64,000 nucleotides of DNA from JAGVSR01 sp033765145 (lineage in GTDB: Bacteria > Pseudomonadota > Alphaproteobacteria > Rhizobiales > Hyphomicrobiaceae). The stretch spans positions 205,513 to 269,512 of the forward strand of contig JANRIH010000038.1 in the NCBI GenBank assembly GCA_033765145.1, written 5' to 3'. The position numbers were made by a program, and so were the translations under genes. The notes beneath the pieces were generated by a model. It had not been told where the DNA came from and searched no databases. It was given only the letters and a program-made list of their open reading frames with translations. Positions 1 through 8,748 of the stretch are shown piece by piece (the first letter of the stretch is position 1; each line of letters starts with the position of its first letter).

Positions 1-977
1 TGCTGCTCCTGTCGCTTCCGGTTCTCGCCGGCGCGATCACGATGCTGCTGACGGATCGCAACTTCGGCACCACGTTCTTTAATCCGGCCGGCGGCGGCGA
101 TCCGCTACTCTATCAGCATCTGTTCTGGTTCTTCGGCCATCCTGAAGTCTACATTCTGATCCTGCCGGGCTTCGGCATTGTCAGCCACATCGTCGCGACG
201 TTCTCGAAAAAGCCGGTCTTCGGCTACCTCGGCATGGCCTACGCGATGGTCGCGATCGGCCTCGTCGGCTTCATCGTCTGGGCGCACCACATGTATGCGG
301 CCGGCATGAAGGTGAATAAGCAGGCCTACTTCGTGTTCGCCACGATGGTCATCGCCGTTCCGACGGGCGTGAAAATCTTCTCCTGGATCGCAACGATGTG
401 GGGCGGCTCGATCCAGTTCCGCCTTCCGATGGTCTGGGCGTTGGGCTTCATCTTCCTGTTCACGGTCGGCGGCGTTACGGGCGTCATGCTGGCCAACGCC
501 GGCGTGGATCGCGCTCTGCACGACACCTACTATGTCGTAGCGCACTTCCATTACGTCCTGTCGCTCGGCGCCGTCTTCTCGATCTTCGCGGGCTGGTACT
601 ACTGGTTCCCGAAGATGACCGGCGTCATGTACTCGGCGTTCTGGGGCCACCTGCACTTCTGGACGACGTTCGTCGGCGCGAACATCCTGTTCTTCCCTCA
701 GCACTTCTTGGGTGCTGCCGGTATGCCGCGCCGCTACGTCGACTATCCGGACAGCTTCGCGTTCTGGAACGCGATCTCGTCTTACGGCTCGTACATCACG
801 GCCGTCGGCACGTTGTTCTTCTTTATCGGCGTGGTCGTGGCGCTCGCGCGTCGCGAGAAGGCTGGAGCCAATCCGTGGGGCGTCGGTGCGACGACCCTCG
901 AGTGGACGCTGCCTTCGCCGCCGGCCTTCCACTCCTATGAGCGTCTGCCGCGCATCGCCGCGACGGACCATCACTGA
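1..977 (+). CDS. ctaD: Cytochrome c oxidase subunit I, 3' part (5' end outside window)
   Basis: This is the catalytic heme-copper subunit of the aa3-type terminal oxidase, which reduces O2 and pumps protons in the inner membrane. The reading frame is open from the first base, so the gene enters from upstream and only about 325 C-terminal residues are present; the ATG at 42 is an internal Met. Visible hallmarks are the CuB/active-site stretch FWFFGHPEVYILILPGFG (His with cross-linked Tyr), the HH pair in WAHHMYAAGM, the K-channel region FSWIATMWGG and the heme ligands in HFHYVLSLGA. The family call is secure. The gene heads a cox cluster with ctaB, ctaG and ctaE downstream on the same strand. 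A 9-bp stem hairpin follows the stop. Confidence 0.97.
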   Translation, partial: LLLSLPVLAGAITMLLTDRNFGTTFFNPAGGGDPLLYQHLFWFFGHPEVYILILPGFGIVSHIVATFSKKPVFGYLGMAYAMVAIGLVGFIVWAHHMYAAGMKVNKQAYFVFATMVIAVPTGVKIFSWIATMWGGSIQFRLPMVWALGFIFLFTVGGVTGVMLANAGVDRALHDTYYVVAHFHYVLSLGAVFSIFAGWYYWFPKMTGVMYSAFWGHLHFWTTFVGANILFFPQHFLGAAGMPRRYVDYPDSFAFWNAISSYGSYITAVGTLFFFIGVVVALARREKAGANPWGVGATTLEWTLPSPPAFHSYERLPRIAATDHH

Positions 978-990
978 GTAACGAACGGAG

Positions 991-1020
991 AAGCGCGCCG
1001 CTCTGACGGGTGGCGCGCTT
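991..1020 (+). terminator. Hairpin between ctaD and ctaB
   Basis: AAGCGCGCC (991-999) and GGCGCGCTT (1012-1020) form a perfect 9-bp stem with a 12-nt loop, 14 nt after the ctaD stop. There is no T-run, so it may be an attenuator or an mRNA 3'-end stabiliser rather than a full terminator. Confidence 0.45.
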
Positions 1021-1162
1021 CCGCCTCTTGTGAGGCGCGAGCATGCACACGTCCGCCTGAACGATAAGAAACGAATGAACTGCCCGCTCCGGGGTCGAGC
1101 GCGCCCGCGACGCGCGGCGACTGCCAACTCGAGCGACGCCGGGGAAGGAACGAGGACATCCG

Positions 1163-2095
1163 ATGGCCGAGCTCGCTGCCGAAGGCACGACGATCGACAA
1201 GGCGATGAGCGTCGAGCCGAGCGTCGGCGACTACGTCACGCTGATGAAGCCCAAGGTTATGACGCTCGTCGTCCTGACGGCCCTGGCCGGAATGATCGCG
1301 GCGCCCGCCGGCATTCACCCCGTCCTCGGCATCATCGCCATCATTGCTATTTCCGTTGGCGCCGGCGCATCGGGCGCCCTCAACATGTGGTACGACGCCG
1401 ACATCGACCAGCACATGGCCCGCACGGCGGCGCGTCCGATCCCGCGGGGCCGGGTGACCCCGAGCGATGCCCTGCAGTTCGGCACCGTTCTTTCGGTGAT
1501 GTCGGTCCTGACCCTCGGCGTTCTCGTGAACTGGGTCGCGGCAGCACTTCTCGCGCTGACGATCGCCTTCTATCTTTTCGTCTACACAATGTGGCTGAAG
1601 CGCCGGACGCCGCAGAACATCGTCATCGGCGGCGCCGCAGGCGCATTTCCGCCGATGATCGGCTGGGCCGCCGCCACCGGCGAAGCCGGTATCGAGAGCA
1701 TCCTGCTCTTCTTGATCATCTTCCTCTGGACACCGCCTCACTTCTGGGCGCTCGCGCTTCTGCGTCTGCGCGACTACGAGCGCGTCGGCGTTCCGATGCT
1801 GCCAGTCGTCGCCGGACCCGACGAGACGCGGAAGCAGATTCTCATCTACTCGATCCTCCTGGTGCCGCTCGCGATCCTGCCGCCGTTCATCGGCCTCGGC
1901 GGTATCGCATACGGCGTGACCGCGACCGTGCTCGGTGCCGCGTTCCTCTATCTCGCCGCCGAAGTCTGGCGCGTGCGCGAGGGCCGCGAAGCCGATCAGG
2001 CGTGCCGCCGGTTGTTCTGGTTCTCGATCCTCTATCTCTATCTTCTCTTCGCCGTGCTGCTCGTCGAGAGCGCGGTTCTGAAGCTGTGGAGCTGA
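1163..2095 (+). CDS. ctaB: Protoheme IX farnesyltransferase (heme O synthase)
   Basis: This UbiA-type polytopic prenyltransferase attaches a farnesyl group to heme b to give heme O, the precursor of heme A for the oxidase encoded beside it. The 310-residue length is normal. The polyprenyl-diphosphate binding motif is visible as NMWYDADIDQHMARTAARP, and a second conserved region as FLWTPPHFWALAL. About nine hydrophobic segments follow the N-terminal DYVTLMKPKVMTLVV stretch, which is typical of the family. The start at 1163 has GGAAGGAACGAGG upstream. It lies between ctaD and the small ORF/ctaG pair, the usual alphaproteobacterial order. Confidence 0.97.
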   Translation: MAELAAEGTTIDKAMSVEPSVGDYVTLMKPKVMTLVVLTALAGMIAAPAGIHPVLGIIAIIAISVGAGASGALNMWYDADIDQHMARTAARPIPRGRVTPSDALQFGTVLSVMSVLTLGVLVNWVAAALLALTIAFYLFVYTMWLKRRTPQNIVIGGAAGAFPPMIGWAAATGEAGIESILLFLIIFLWTPPHFWALALLRLRDYERVGVPMLPVVAGPDETRKQILIYSILLVPLAILPPFIGLGGIAYGVTATVLGAAFLYLAAEVWRVREGREADQACRRLFWFSILYLYLLFAVLLVESAVLKLWS

Positions 2096-2104
2096 AGAAA
2101 ACGC

Positions 2105-2272
2105 ATGGCTGGAACGACCGATCAGAAGCCGACCGATAGCGCCGCCGAGCAGCAGAAGCGCCAGCGCATGCGGTCGCTCGCGATCGCGCTCGGCCTCGGC
2201 TTCCTGGTGATCCTGTTCTACGCCGCAACGATCGTCCGCCTCGGCGGAAACGTGCTCAACCGGTCGATGTGA
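2105..2272 (+). CDS. Small cytochrome oxidase-associated membrane protein (CoxF-like)
   Basis: A 55-residue protein starts 9 nt after ctaB. It has a charged, soluble N-terminus (about residues 1-23, Gln/Lys/Arg-rich) and one membrane span around residues 24-43 (SLAIALGLGFLVILFYAATIV), then a short tail ending GNVLNRSM. Small one-span proteins with this FY..TIV...G..VLNR pattern lie between ctaB and ctaG in many Rhizobiales and are annotated as CoxF or a small oxidase assembly protein. The role in CuB or subunit assembly is inferred from position only. It is easily missed because of its length. Confidence 0.8.
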   Translation: MAGTTDQKPTDSAAEQQKRQRMRSLAIALGLGFLVILFYAATIVRLGGNVLNRSM

Positions 2273-2330
2273 CGCCCGAAGTGACAAAGGCCAACATGGC
2301 TAACGAGACGAAGGCCGATTAGACGAGGGA

Positions 2331-2924
2331 GTGACGCGCGACGTGACGCTCGGAAAGGATAAGAAGGTCGCTCTTGCTTGCGCATTGGGCGCGCTGACGA
2401 TGGTCGGCGCCGCATATGCAGCCGTGCCGATCTACCAGATGTTCTGCCAGGTGACGGGATTCGGCGGAACCACGCAGCGCGCCGACGCGCCTTCCGACGT
2501 CGTTCTCGATCGCAAGGTTACCGTGCGTTTCGATGCCAACGTCGCGCCGGGCCTGTCCTGGACGTTCGAACCCGTCGAGCGCACGGTCGAGGCAAACATC
2601 GGCGAGAATGTGCTCGCGTTCTACCGCGCCACCAACAATTCGAGCGAGCCCGTCACGGGGTCGGCCACGTTCAATGTGGCGCCCGACGCCGCCGGCGCTC
2701 ACTTCGCGAAGATCGAATGCTTCTGCTTCACCGAGCAGACATTGCAGCCCGGTCAGTCGGTCGAGATGCCAGTGTCGTTCTTTGTCGATCCGGGTCTCTT
2801 GAAGGATCCTGACGCCATGCGTTTGAGGCAGATCACTCTGTCTTACACGTTCCACAAGACCAAGGCCGGCGCGGGCGCGACGTCCGCCGCCGCCAAGCAG
2901 AAAACCGAGGCCGAGGGGGGCTGA
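2331..2924 (+). CDS. ctaG: Cytochrome c oxidase assembly protein CtaG/Cox11
   Basis: Cox11-type copper chaperone that delivers Cu(I) to the CuB site of subunit I on the periplasmic side. One N-terminal membrane anchor (about residues 14-31) precedes a beta-rich periplasmic domain. The copper-binding CFCF motif is at about residues 130-133 (IECFCFTEQ), and there is a further Cys just after the membrane span (IYQMFCQVTGFGG). Length 197 aa is normal. The start is GTG at 2331; an in-frame GTG at 2343 has a better-spaced AGGGAG and is a real alternative. It lies between the CoxF-like gene and ctaE. Confidence 0.95.
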   Translation: MTRDVTLGKDKKVALACALGALTMVGAAYAAVPIYQMFCQVTGFGGTTQRADAPSDVVLDRKVTVRFDANVAPGLSWTFEPVERTVEANIGENVLAFYRATNNSSEPVTGSATFNVAPDAAGAHFAKIECFCFTEQTLQPGQSVEMPVSFFVDPGLLKDPDAMRLRQITLSYTFHKTKAGAGATSAAAKQKTEAEGG

Positions 2925-3040
2925 GGCATGACGGAGAGGGCATCGCCGGGAAATGGACATGCCGCCGACGGAATTCGAACGAAGCAATTCGGCACCGCCG
3001 GTTGCACGCAACTATAAAAGGGGACGACGGAGACAGCGCT

Positions 3041-4000
3041 ATGGCATCCACTGAAGTCAAACACCACGACTATCACTTGCTCGATCCGAGCCCCTGGCCG
3101 CTCCTGGCCTCGTTCGGCGCGTTCGCCAGCGCCATCGGCGCAATCGCATGGATGCGCACCGTGGCCGACGGCACGGGCGGGTTCCTCGGTCTCACGGGTC
3201 CCTGGGTTTTCGCCGGCGGCATGGCCTGGCTGCTTTTCATCGCCTTCATGTGGTGGCGCGATGTCATCAAGGAGAGCCATGGCGGTCATCACACGCCGGT
3301 TGTCCAGCTCCACCTTCGCTACGGCATGATCCTGTTCATCGCCTCCGAAGTCATGTTCTTCGTGGCCTGGTTCTGGGCCTACTTCGACCATGCGCTGTTC
3401 CCGAACGGCACCTACACCTACGAGAACCTCACGCAGGCCGTCGGCATGGTGAAGCGGAACGAGCTGTTCGGAGGCCATTGGCCGCCGGCACCGGTCGAGA
3501 TGACCGAGGCCACGATCCCGTCGACCGGCGCGCCCGCGAACGGCTTCTTCAAGGGCACGTTCGATCCCTGGGGTCTCCCGCTCGTCAACACGCTCGTCCT
3601 GCTGCTCTCGGGCTGCACGGTGACGTGGGCCCACCATGCACTCCTGCACAACCGCCGCGGCCAGCTCATCATCGGTCTTGCCGCGACGATCCTGCTCGGC
3701 ATGCTGTTCACGTACCTCCAGTACGTCGAATACGGCCACGCCGCGTTCTCGTTCGGCGGCCACTCGTACGGCTCGACGTTCTTCATGGCGACGGGCTTCC
3801 ACGGTGCGCACGTGATCATCGGCACGCTCTTCCTAGCCGTCTGCCTCTTCCGCGCGCTAGCCGGTCACTTCACGCCCGAGAAGCACTTCGGGTTCGAAGC
3901 GGCAGCCTGGTACTGGCACTTCGTCGACGTGGTCTGGCTGTTCCTCTTCGCCGCCATCTACGTCTGGGGCGCGGGTGCTCACGCGGGCGCCGGCCACTGA
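3041..4000 (+). CDS. ctaE: Cytochrome c oxidase subunit III
   Basis: Seven-helix core subunit of the aa3 oxidase, which stabilises subunit I and its proton uptake. Diagnostic stretches include HHDYHLLDPSPWPLL at the N-terminus, FIASEVMFFVAWFWAYFDHALFP, HHALLHNRRGQ and GFHGAHVIIGTLFL, then the last helix with WYWHFVDVVWLFLFAAIYVWG. I chose ATG 3041 (319 aa), which is preceded by GACGGAGA; an upstream in-frame TTG at 3002 would add 13 residues without family support. Confidence 0.97.
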   Translation: MASTEVKHHDYHLLDPSPWPLLASFGAFASAIGAIAWMRTVADGTGGFLGLTGPWVFAGGMAWLLFIAFMWWRDVIKESHGGHHTPVVQLHLRYGMILFIASEVMFFVAWFWAYFDHALFPNGTYTYENLTQAVGMVKRNELFGGHWPPAPVEMTEATIPSTGAPANGFFKGTFDPWGLPLVNTLVLLLSGCTVTWAHHALLHNRRGQLIIGLAATILLGMLFTYLQYVEYGHAAFSFGGHSYGSTFFMATGFHGAHVIIGTLFLAVCLFRALAGHFTPEKHFGFEAAAWYWHFVDVVWLFLFAAIYVWGAGAHAGAGH

Positions 4001-4043
4001 GCCGCCACCGGAACGGAACCGGCGCTCGAGGGCGCCGGCAACC

Positions 4044-4057
4044 GTGACAGATGTCAC
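4044..4057. promoter_or_regulatory. Short palindrome GTGACA-GA-TGTCAC
   Basis: A perfect 6-bp inverted repeat with a 2-nt centre lies between ctaE and the DUF983 gene. The geometry fits a dimeric regulator operator more than an RNA hairpin. No regulator can be assigned. Confidence 0.25.
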
Positions 4058-4062
4058 TGACG

Positions 4063-4084
4063 CGGGGCGGCATATGCCGCCCCG
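4063..4084 (+). terminator. GC-rich palindrome downstream of ctaE
   Basis: A perfect 22-nt palindrome (CGGGGCGGCAT mirrored by ATGCCGCCCCG) begins about 60 nt after the ctaE stop and is followed by TCTGCGTTTCC. It probably acts as a weak terminator or RNA 3'-end stabiliser separating the core oxidase genes from DUF983/surf1. The T-run is poor. Confidence 0.4.
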
Positions 4085-4158
4085 TCTGCGTTTCCTGCCG
4101 ATGACCGTTCCGGATTGAAAAGCCGGCTCAGGGCGCAGCTTCGAGGAGTGACGAACCC

Positions 4159-4536
4159 ATGACGAACGCAACCGAAGTTCCCGCAAATATCGCACGGTGC
4201 GCAACGCTCGCCCGCTGCCCTCGCTGCGGAGAGGGACCGCTGTTTCGTAACGCGCTGGTGCTCGAGGAAAAGTGCAAAGGCTGCGGCCTGAGCTACCGCT
4301 TCATCGATACCGGTGACGGCCCCGCGGTGTTCGCGATCTTCATACTGGGGTTCATTATTCTTGGCGCAGCACTCTGGGTCGAGTTCACCTTTGGCCCGCC
4401 CCTCTGGGTTCATGTGGTGCTGTGGGGGCTCGTGACACCCCTCGTCGCGCTCGTGCTGCTGCGATTCCTGAAGGCCCTGCTGATCGTGCTTCAGTACCGC
4501 AACAAGGCCGAGGAAGGCCGCCTCCAAAAATCATGA
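4159..4536 (+). CDS. DUF983 family membrane protein
   Basis: The 125-residue protein has a zinc-ribbon-like N-terminus with two CxxC pairs (CPRCGEGPLF and CKGCGL, about residues 21-47) and two hydrophobic helices after it (about residues 56-78 and 84-106). DUF983 proteins sit with cox genes in alphaproteobacteria and are presumed to help oxidase biogenesis, but the biochemical role is unknown. It is 31 bp upstream of surf1 and probably co-transcribed with it. Confidence 0.88.
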   Translation: MTNATEVPANIARCATLARCPRCGEGPLFRNALVLEEKCKGCGLSYRFIDTGDGPAVFAIFILGFIILGAALWVEFTFGPPLWVHVVLWGLVTPLVALVLLRFLKALLIVLQYRNKAEEGRLQKS

Positions 4537-4567
4537 GAATCCTGGCATGAAGTTTCAGGTCTGACCC

Positions 4568-5320
4568 ATGCTGCAGAGCCTCATCGAAAAGCGCCTACTC
4601 ATACCGTCGATCATGGTCCTGGTGATGCTTCCGGTCCTCGTCGGTTTGGGCCTCTGGCAGCTCGATCGCCTCGCATGGAAGGAGCGGCTCATCGCCGACC
4701 TCGTCTCGCGTGCGCAATCCGCCCCTGTTCCGATCGAAATGTTGCTCGACGCCGAGGGCGCATTGAAGACCAGCGCTGCCGACCTCGAATATACCGCCGT
4801 CGTCGCCAAGGGCCGCTTCCTCCACGACAAAGAGGCCCGCATTTACGCGCCCGACCCGCGAAAGGGACCCGGCGTCGAGATCGTGACCCCGTTCGCGCTT
4901 CTGGGCTCGGACCTCGTGCTCCTCGTCGACCGCGGCTACGTGCCCGATGGCGCTGCCGACCCCACGTCGCGCCTCGAAGGACAAGTCGCGGGCGACGTCG
5001 AGCTTGTCGGTCTCGTGCGCGCGCCGGGCGCCGCGGGCACCTTCTCACTCCCGCAAGATGAGCGGAGCGGCCTCTGGTTCTGGCGCGATTTCGACGGGAT
5101 GATCGGGGCCGCGTTCGGGTCAGCACCGCCCCGAACTCTGCGTCTCTTCCTCGATGCCCGCGATCCCGCACCCGGCGGCCTCCCTTCGGGCGGGGCGACG
5201 CGCTTCGACATCCCGAACCGCCATTTCGAGTACGCCCTCACGTGGTTTGGGCTCGCCGCGGCGCTATTGTTCGTGTTTTTCTTCTACGTCGTGTCCCGGC
5301 TGCGGAGCGAAACCGCTTGA
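4568..5320 (+). CDS. SURF1 family oxidase assembly protein
   Basis: SURF1 proteins bind heme A and help insert it into oxidase subunit I. The 250-residue product has the expected two membrane spans, one near the N-terminus (IMVLVMLPVLVGLGLWQLDRLAWK, the GLWQL..R.AWK signature) and one near the C-terminus (YALTWFGLAAALLFVFFFYVVSR). Between them lies a periplasmic domain with VLVDRGYVP and the NRHFEYALTWFGLA motif. It closes the cytochrome oxidase block. Confidence 0.94.
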   Translation: MLQSLIEKRLLIPSIMVLVMLPVLVGLGLWQLDRLAWKERLIADLVSRAQSAPVPIEMLLDAEGALKTSAADLEYTAVVAKGRFLHDKEARIYAPDPRKGPGVEIVTPFALLGSDLVLLVDRGYVPDGAADPTSRLEGQVAGDVELVGLVRAPGAAGTFSLPQDERSGLWFWRDFDGMIGAAFGSAPPRTLRLFLDARDPAPGGLPSGGATRFDIPNRHFEYALTWFGLAAALLFVFFFYVVSRLRSETA

Positions 5321-5454
5321 TGAGTCCCATAACAAGCGCCCCGCCGATGATCCGCCACCAGCGCCTGCCACCCCGATGTCACCGCCGCTTGTGACCCGCG
5401 CCCCGAGCGCGTAGGACATGCGTTGCCACGAGCTGACCCGGAGCGAAGACGCGC

Positions 5455-6867
5455 GTGAACTACATCTCGACAAGGGGCCTAGCCCCCGTCCTTTCCTTTC
5501 GCGACGTGCTGCTTGCGGGCCTCGCGCGGGACGGTGGACTCTACGTGCCCGAGACCTGGCCGACGCTGACCAGGGCGGCAATAGCGGACTTCGCCGGTCA
5601 CCCGTTCGCGGACGTCGCCGTCGAGGTCTTGAGTGCGTTCACCGGCGGCGAGATCGCGCGCGAGCACCTTGCGACCATGGCCCGCGAGGCCTATTCGACC
5701 TTCGGCCATGCCGCCGTTACGCCGCTCGTTCAGATCGATCCCGAGACGTTCGTCCTCGAGCTCTTTCACGGCCCCACGCTCGCGTTCAAGGACGTGGCGA
5801 TGCAGATCCTCGCCCGGCTCATGGACCATGTGCTCGAAGAACGCGGCGAGCGCGTCACGATCGTCGGCGCCACGTCGGGCGATACCGGAGGCGCGGCGAT
5901 CGAGGCCTTCCGCGGACGCGCGCGGACGGACGTCGTGATCCTCTATCCGAAGGGCCGTGTCTCCGACGTCCAGCGCCGCATGATGACGACCCCGACCGAA
6001 GCGAATGTCCACGCGGTCGCGATCGAGGGGACGTTCGACGACTGCCAGGCGCTCGTGAAGGCGATGTTCAACGACCACGCCTTCCGCGATCGCGTGCGCC
6101 TTTCGGGCGTCAATTCGATCAACTGGGGACGCATCGTCGCTCAGGTGACGTACTATTTTGCGGCCGCCACGGCGCTTGGAAGCCCGCATCGCGACGTCGC
6201 CTTCTCGGTCCCGACAGGAAATTTCGGCGACATCTTTGCCGGCTATGTCGCGAAGCGCATGGGACTGCCGATTGCCGATCTCGTCATCGCGTCCAACGCA
6301 AACGACATCCTCCCGCGCACGATCGAGAGCGCGGCCTATGAAATGCGCGAGGTCGTCGCCACATCGTCTCCGTCCATGGACATTCAGGTCTCGTCCAACT
6401 TTGAGCGCTATCTGTTCGAGGCATCGGGCCGCGACCCGTCCTCCGTGCGCGCGTTGATGGGCTCGCTGACGCAGTCGCGCCGGTTCGAATTGGGGGATAT
6501 CGCAGAGCGGACGCGCCAGGATTTCGCCGCCAGCCGCGCGAGCGAGGCCGATGTCGCCCAAGCGATCCGGCACGTCGAAAAGACGAGTGGATATGTCATG
6601 GACCCGCACACGGCATGCGGATACGTGGCCGCCGCGCGCGCGCGCACCGGCGGATCGCGCGCTCCGCGCGTCATCCTCGCGACCGCGCATCCGGCAAAGT
6701 TTCCCGATTCCATGGCCGCGATCACCGGCCGACGCCCGCCACTGCCGCAACGGCTTGCGTCGCTCTTGTCCGACCCCGAGCGCACCGAAACGCTGCCGAA
6801 CGACTTGGCCGCTGTTGAGCGCTATGTCGAAAGCCGTTCGCGCGCGGCCGGAGCCGTCGCGGCATGA
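5455..6867 (+). CDS. thrC: Threonine synthase
   Basis: PLP-dependent enzyme that converts O-phosphohomoserine to threonine. The PLP lysine is in the conserved LFHGPTLAFKDVAMQ stretch (about residues 101-115), and the phosphate-binding loop is GATSGDTGGAAIEAF. The N-terminal YISTRG...SFRDVLLAGLARDGGLYVP is characteristic of the longer bacterial/fungal type. Length 470 aa is typical. The start is GTG (MNYISTRG), with GGAG upstream. The stop overlaps the start of the M16 peptidase by ATGA, so the two are translationally coupled. The next enzyme upstream in the pathway, thrB, is in this window at 17.7 kb. Confidence 0.97.
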   Translation: MNYISTRGLAPVLSFRDVLLAGLARDGGLYVPETWPTLTRAAIADFAGHPFADVAVEVLSAFTGGEIAREHLATMAREAYSTFGHAAVTPLVQIDPETFVLELFHGPTLAFKDVAMQILARLMDHVLEERGERVTIVGATSGDTGGAAIEAFRGRARTDVVILYPKGRVSDVQRRMMTTPTEANVHAVAIEGTFDDCQALVKAMFNDHAFRDRVRLSGVNSINWGRIVAQVTYYFAAATALGSPHRDVAFSVPTGNFGDIFAGYVAKRMGLPIADLVIASNANDILPRTIESAAYEMREVVATSSPSMDIQVSSNFERYLFEASGRDPSSVRALMGSLTQSRRFELGDIAERTRQDFAASRASEADVAQAIRHVEKTSGYVMDPHTACGYVAAARARTGGSRAPRVILATAHPAKFPDSMAAITGRRPPLPQRLASLLSDPERTETLPNDLAAVERYVESRSRAAGAVAA

Positions 6868-8129
6868 CGGCGGAAGTCACGCGGCTCGCGAACGGCCTCC
6901 TCGTCGTCACCGAAACGATGGCGCACCTCGAAACGACCTCGCTCGGTGTCTGGGTGGCCGTCGGGTCGCGCCACGAGCGTCCGAAGGAGCACGGTCTCTC
7001 GCATCTGCTCGAGCACATGGCCTTCAAGGGGACAACTCGTCGGACCGCCGCCGACATCGCGGTCGAAATCGAAGCCATGGGGGGCGAGCTGAACGCCGCG
7101 ACCGGTGTCGAGGCGACGGCCTACTATGCCCGGGTGCTCAAGGGCGACGAGGGCACGGCGTTCGACATCATCGCCGACATCCTCAAGGGCTCCGTGTTCG
7201 AGGACGGGGAACTTGCCAAGGAACGCGACGTGATTCTCCAGGAGATCGCGGGCGCCCTCGATAGCCCCGACGACATCGCCTACGACCTTCTGCACGACGC
7301 CGCCTATCCGGGCCAGGCGGCAGGCCGCCCGATCCTCGGGACACCGAAGAGCGTTAAGGCCATTTTCGCCCCCGATCTCAAGGGCTTCTTGTCGAAGCAT
7401 TACAGCCCATCTCGGATGGTCATCGCGGCCGTCGGCGCGGTCCGCCACGACGAGGTCCTCCGCCACGTTGAAGCCCTATTCGGGGGGCTCATTGCTCTCG
7501 ATGGCGTGCCGGAAGATCCCGCGCGCTACGTCGGGGGTGTCCGGGTCAACGCGCGGCGTTTCGAGCAGAGCCATCTTCTGCTCGGGTTCCGCTCGCCGTC
7601 CTATCTCGATCCGGGCTTTTTCTCCGCCCAAGTTCTGTCCGGTCTCCTAGGCGGAGGCATGTCGTCCCGGCTGTTCCAGGAGGTCCGTGAGAAGCGGGGT
7701 CTCTGCTACTCGGTCTATTCGTCGGCTTGGGGCTTGAAGGATACGGGCATGTTCGCGATCCACACCGCCTCTGGCGCCCAGCAACTGGACGAGTTGTCAG
7801 ATGTCGTGATTGCCGAACTCGAACGTCTCGCCGCCGACAGCCCATCCGAGGCCGAGGTCGCCCGATCGAAGGCCCAGTTGAAGGCCGGACTGCTGATGAG
7901 CCTCGAATCGTCCTCGGCCCGTGCCGAACAGCTTGCCAGGCAGCTCTTGTTCCACGGCCGCGTCCTCGAGATTGCGGCCATACGTGACGCCGTTGATCGC
8001 GTGACGCCAGACGATGTGCGCGCCACCGCCGCTGAAATCTTTGCAAGCACGCCGTCACTCGCCATCGTCGGAGCCGGCCGTTCCGCGGCGGCCATCGCCG
8101 AGCGAGCCCGCGCGCGTCTGGCATCTTGA
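6864..8129 (+). CDS. M16 family zinc peptidase (processing-peptidase-like)
   Basis: A 421-residue member of the pitrilysin family, related to the mitochondrial processing peptidase beta subunit. The inverted zinc motif HLLEH (H47, E50, H51) is intact, and a downstream Glu ligand is expected in the ELNAATGVEATAYYARVL region. A second M16 C-terminal domain is present, with FRSPSYLDPGFF and GGGMSSRLFQEVREKRGLCYSVYS. It follows thrC with a 4-bp overlap, an order that is conserved in many Rhizobiales. The substrate is unknown. Confidence 0.94.
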   Translation: MTAEVTRLANGLLVVTETMAHLETTSLGVWVAVGSRHERPKEHGLSHLLEHMAFKGTTRRTAADIAVEIEAMGGELNAATGVEATAYYARVLKGDEGTAFDIIADILKGSVFEDGELAKERDVILQEIAGALDSPDDIAYDLLHDAAYPGQAAGRPILGTPKSVKAIFAPDLKGFLSKHYSPSRMVIAAVGAVRHDEVLRHVEALFGGLIALDGVPEDPARYVGGVRVNARRFEQSHLLLGFRSPSYLDPGFFSAQVLSGLLGGGMSSRLFQEVREKRGLCYSVYSSAWGLKDTGMFAIHTASGAQQLDELSDVVIAELERLAADSPSEAEVARSKAQLKAGLLMSLESSSARAEQLARQLLFHGRVLEIAAIRDAVDRVTPDDVRATAAEIFASTPSLAIVGAGRSAAAIAERARARLAS

Positions 8130-8151
8130 GCGAGTGGGAGCTTCCGGACCC

Positions 8152-8748
8152 ATGGTCTTCCTGCGCTCCACGACGGTCCCGGATGTCCCCAACTCGATGG
8201 CGGGGCAGCACGTGGTCCTGCGCGCGCCGCAGGTGTCTGACTATGGCGCGTGGGCTGAATTGAGAACCATGAGCCGCCAGCATCTGACGCCGTGGGAACC
8301 TGCGTGGCCGCGTGATGATCTGACAAAGGCCGCTTTCAAGCGTCGCGTCCGGCACTATCAACGCGAAGTGAGGAACGATCTCGGCTACGCATTCCTGATC
8401 ATCAGGTCGGCCGACGAGCGTCTCGCGGGCGGTATCGCGCTATCGGGTGTCGAGCGCGGAGTCGCGCAGAAGGCGACGCTCGGCTACTGGCTGGGCACTC
8501 CCTTCGTCGGTCAGGGCTTGATGGCCGATGCCGTCAGGACGATCCTCGCATTCTCGTTCGGTCCCTTGAGGCTCCACCGGATCGAGGCCGCGACCCAGCC
8601 GGACAACGCGCGGTCCATCCACGTTCTCGAACGGACGGGCTTTCAGCGCGAGGGTTACGCGCGCGACTACCTCAAGATCAACGGCGCATGGCGCGATCAC
8701 GTGCTGTTTGCCCGTCTGGCGCCAACGCCCGCCGAGGGGGGCCGCTGA
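8152..8748 (+). CDS. GNAT acetyltransferase, RimJ/RimL type
   Basis: 198 residues with the GNAT fold of ribosomal-protein N-acetyltransferases (RimJ-like). Visible features are VLRAPQVSDYGAWAELR near the N-terminus, the acetyl-CoA binding region LGYWLGTPFVGQGLMADAV and the typical RIEAATQPDNARSIHVLERTGFQREGYARDYLKINGAWRDHVLFARL C-terminus, which is highly conserved in this subfamily. The ATG at 8152 is chosen; longer versions would run into the peptidase gene. The TGATG junction couples it to the next gene. The acetylated protein target cannot be read from sequence. Confidence 0.92.
   Translation: MVFLRSTTVPDVPNSMAGQHVVLRAPQVSDYGAWAELRTMSRQHLTPWEPAWPRDDLTKAAFKRRVRHYQREVRNDLGYAFLIIRSADERLAGGIALSGVERGVAQKATLGYWLGTPFVGQGLMADAVRTILAFSFGPLRLHRIEAATQPDNARSIHVLERTGFQREGYARDYLKINGAWRDHVLFARLAPTPAEGGR

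Noticed and set aside
2281..2322. A 13-codon ORF between the CoxF-like gene and ctaG
   Set aside because: Too short to support; probably leader sequence.
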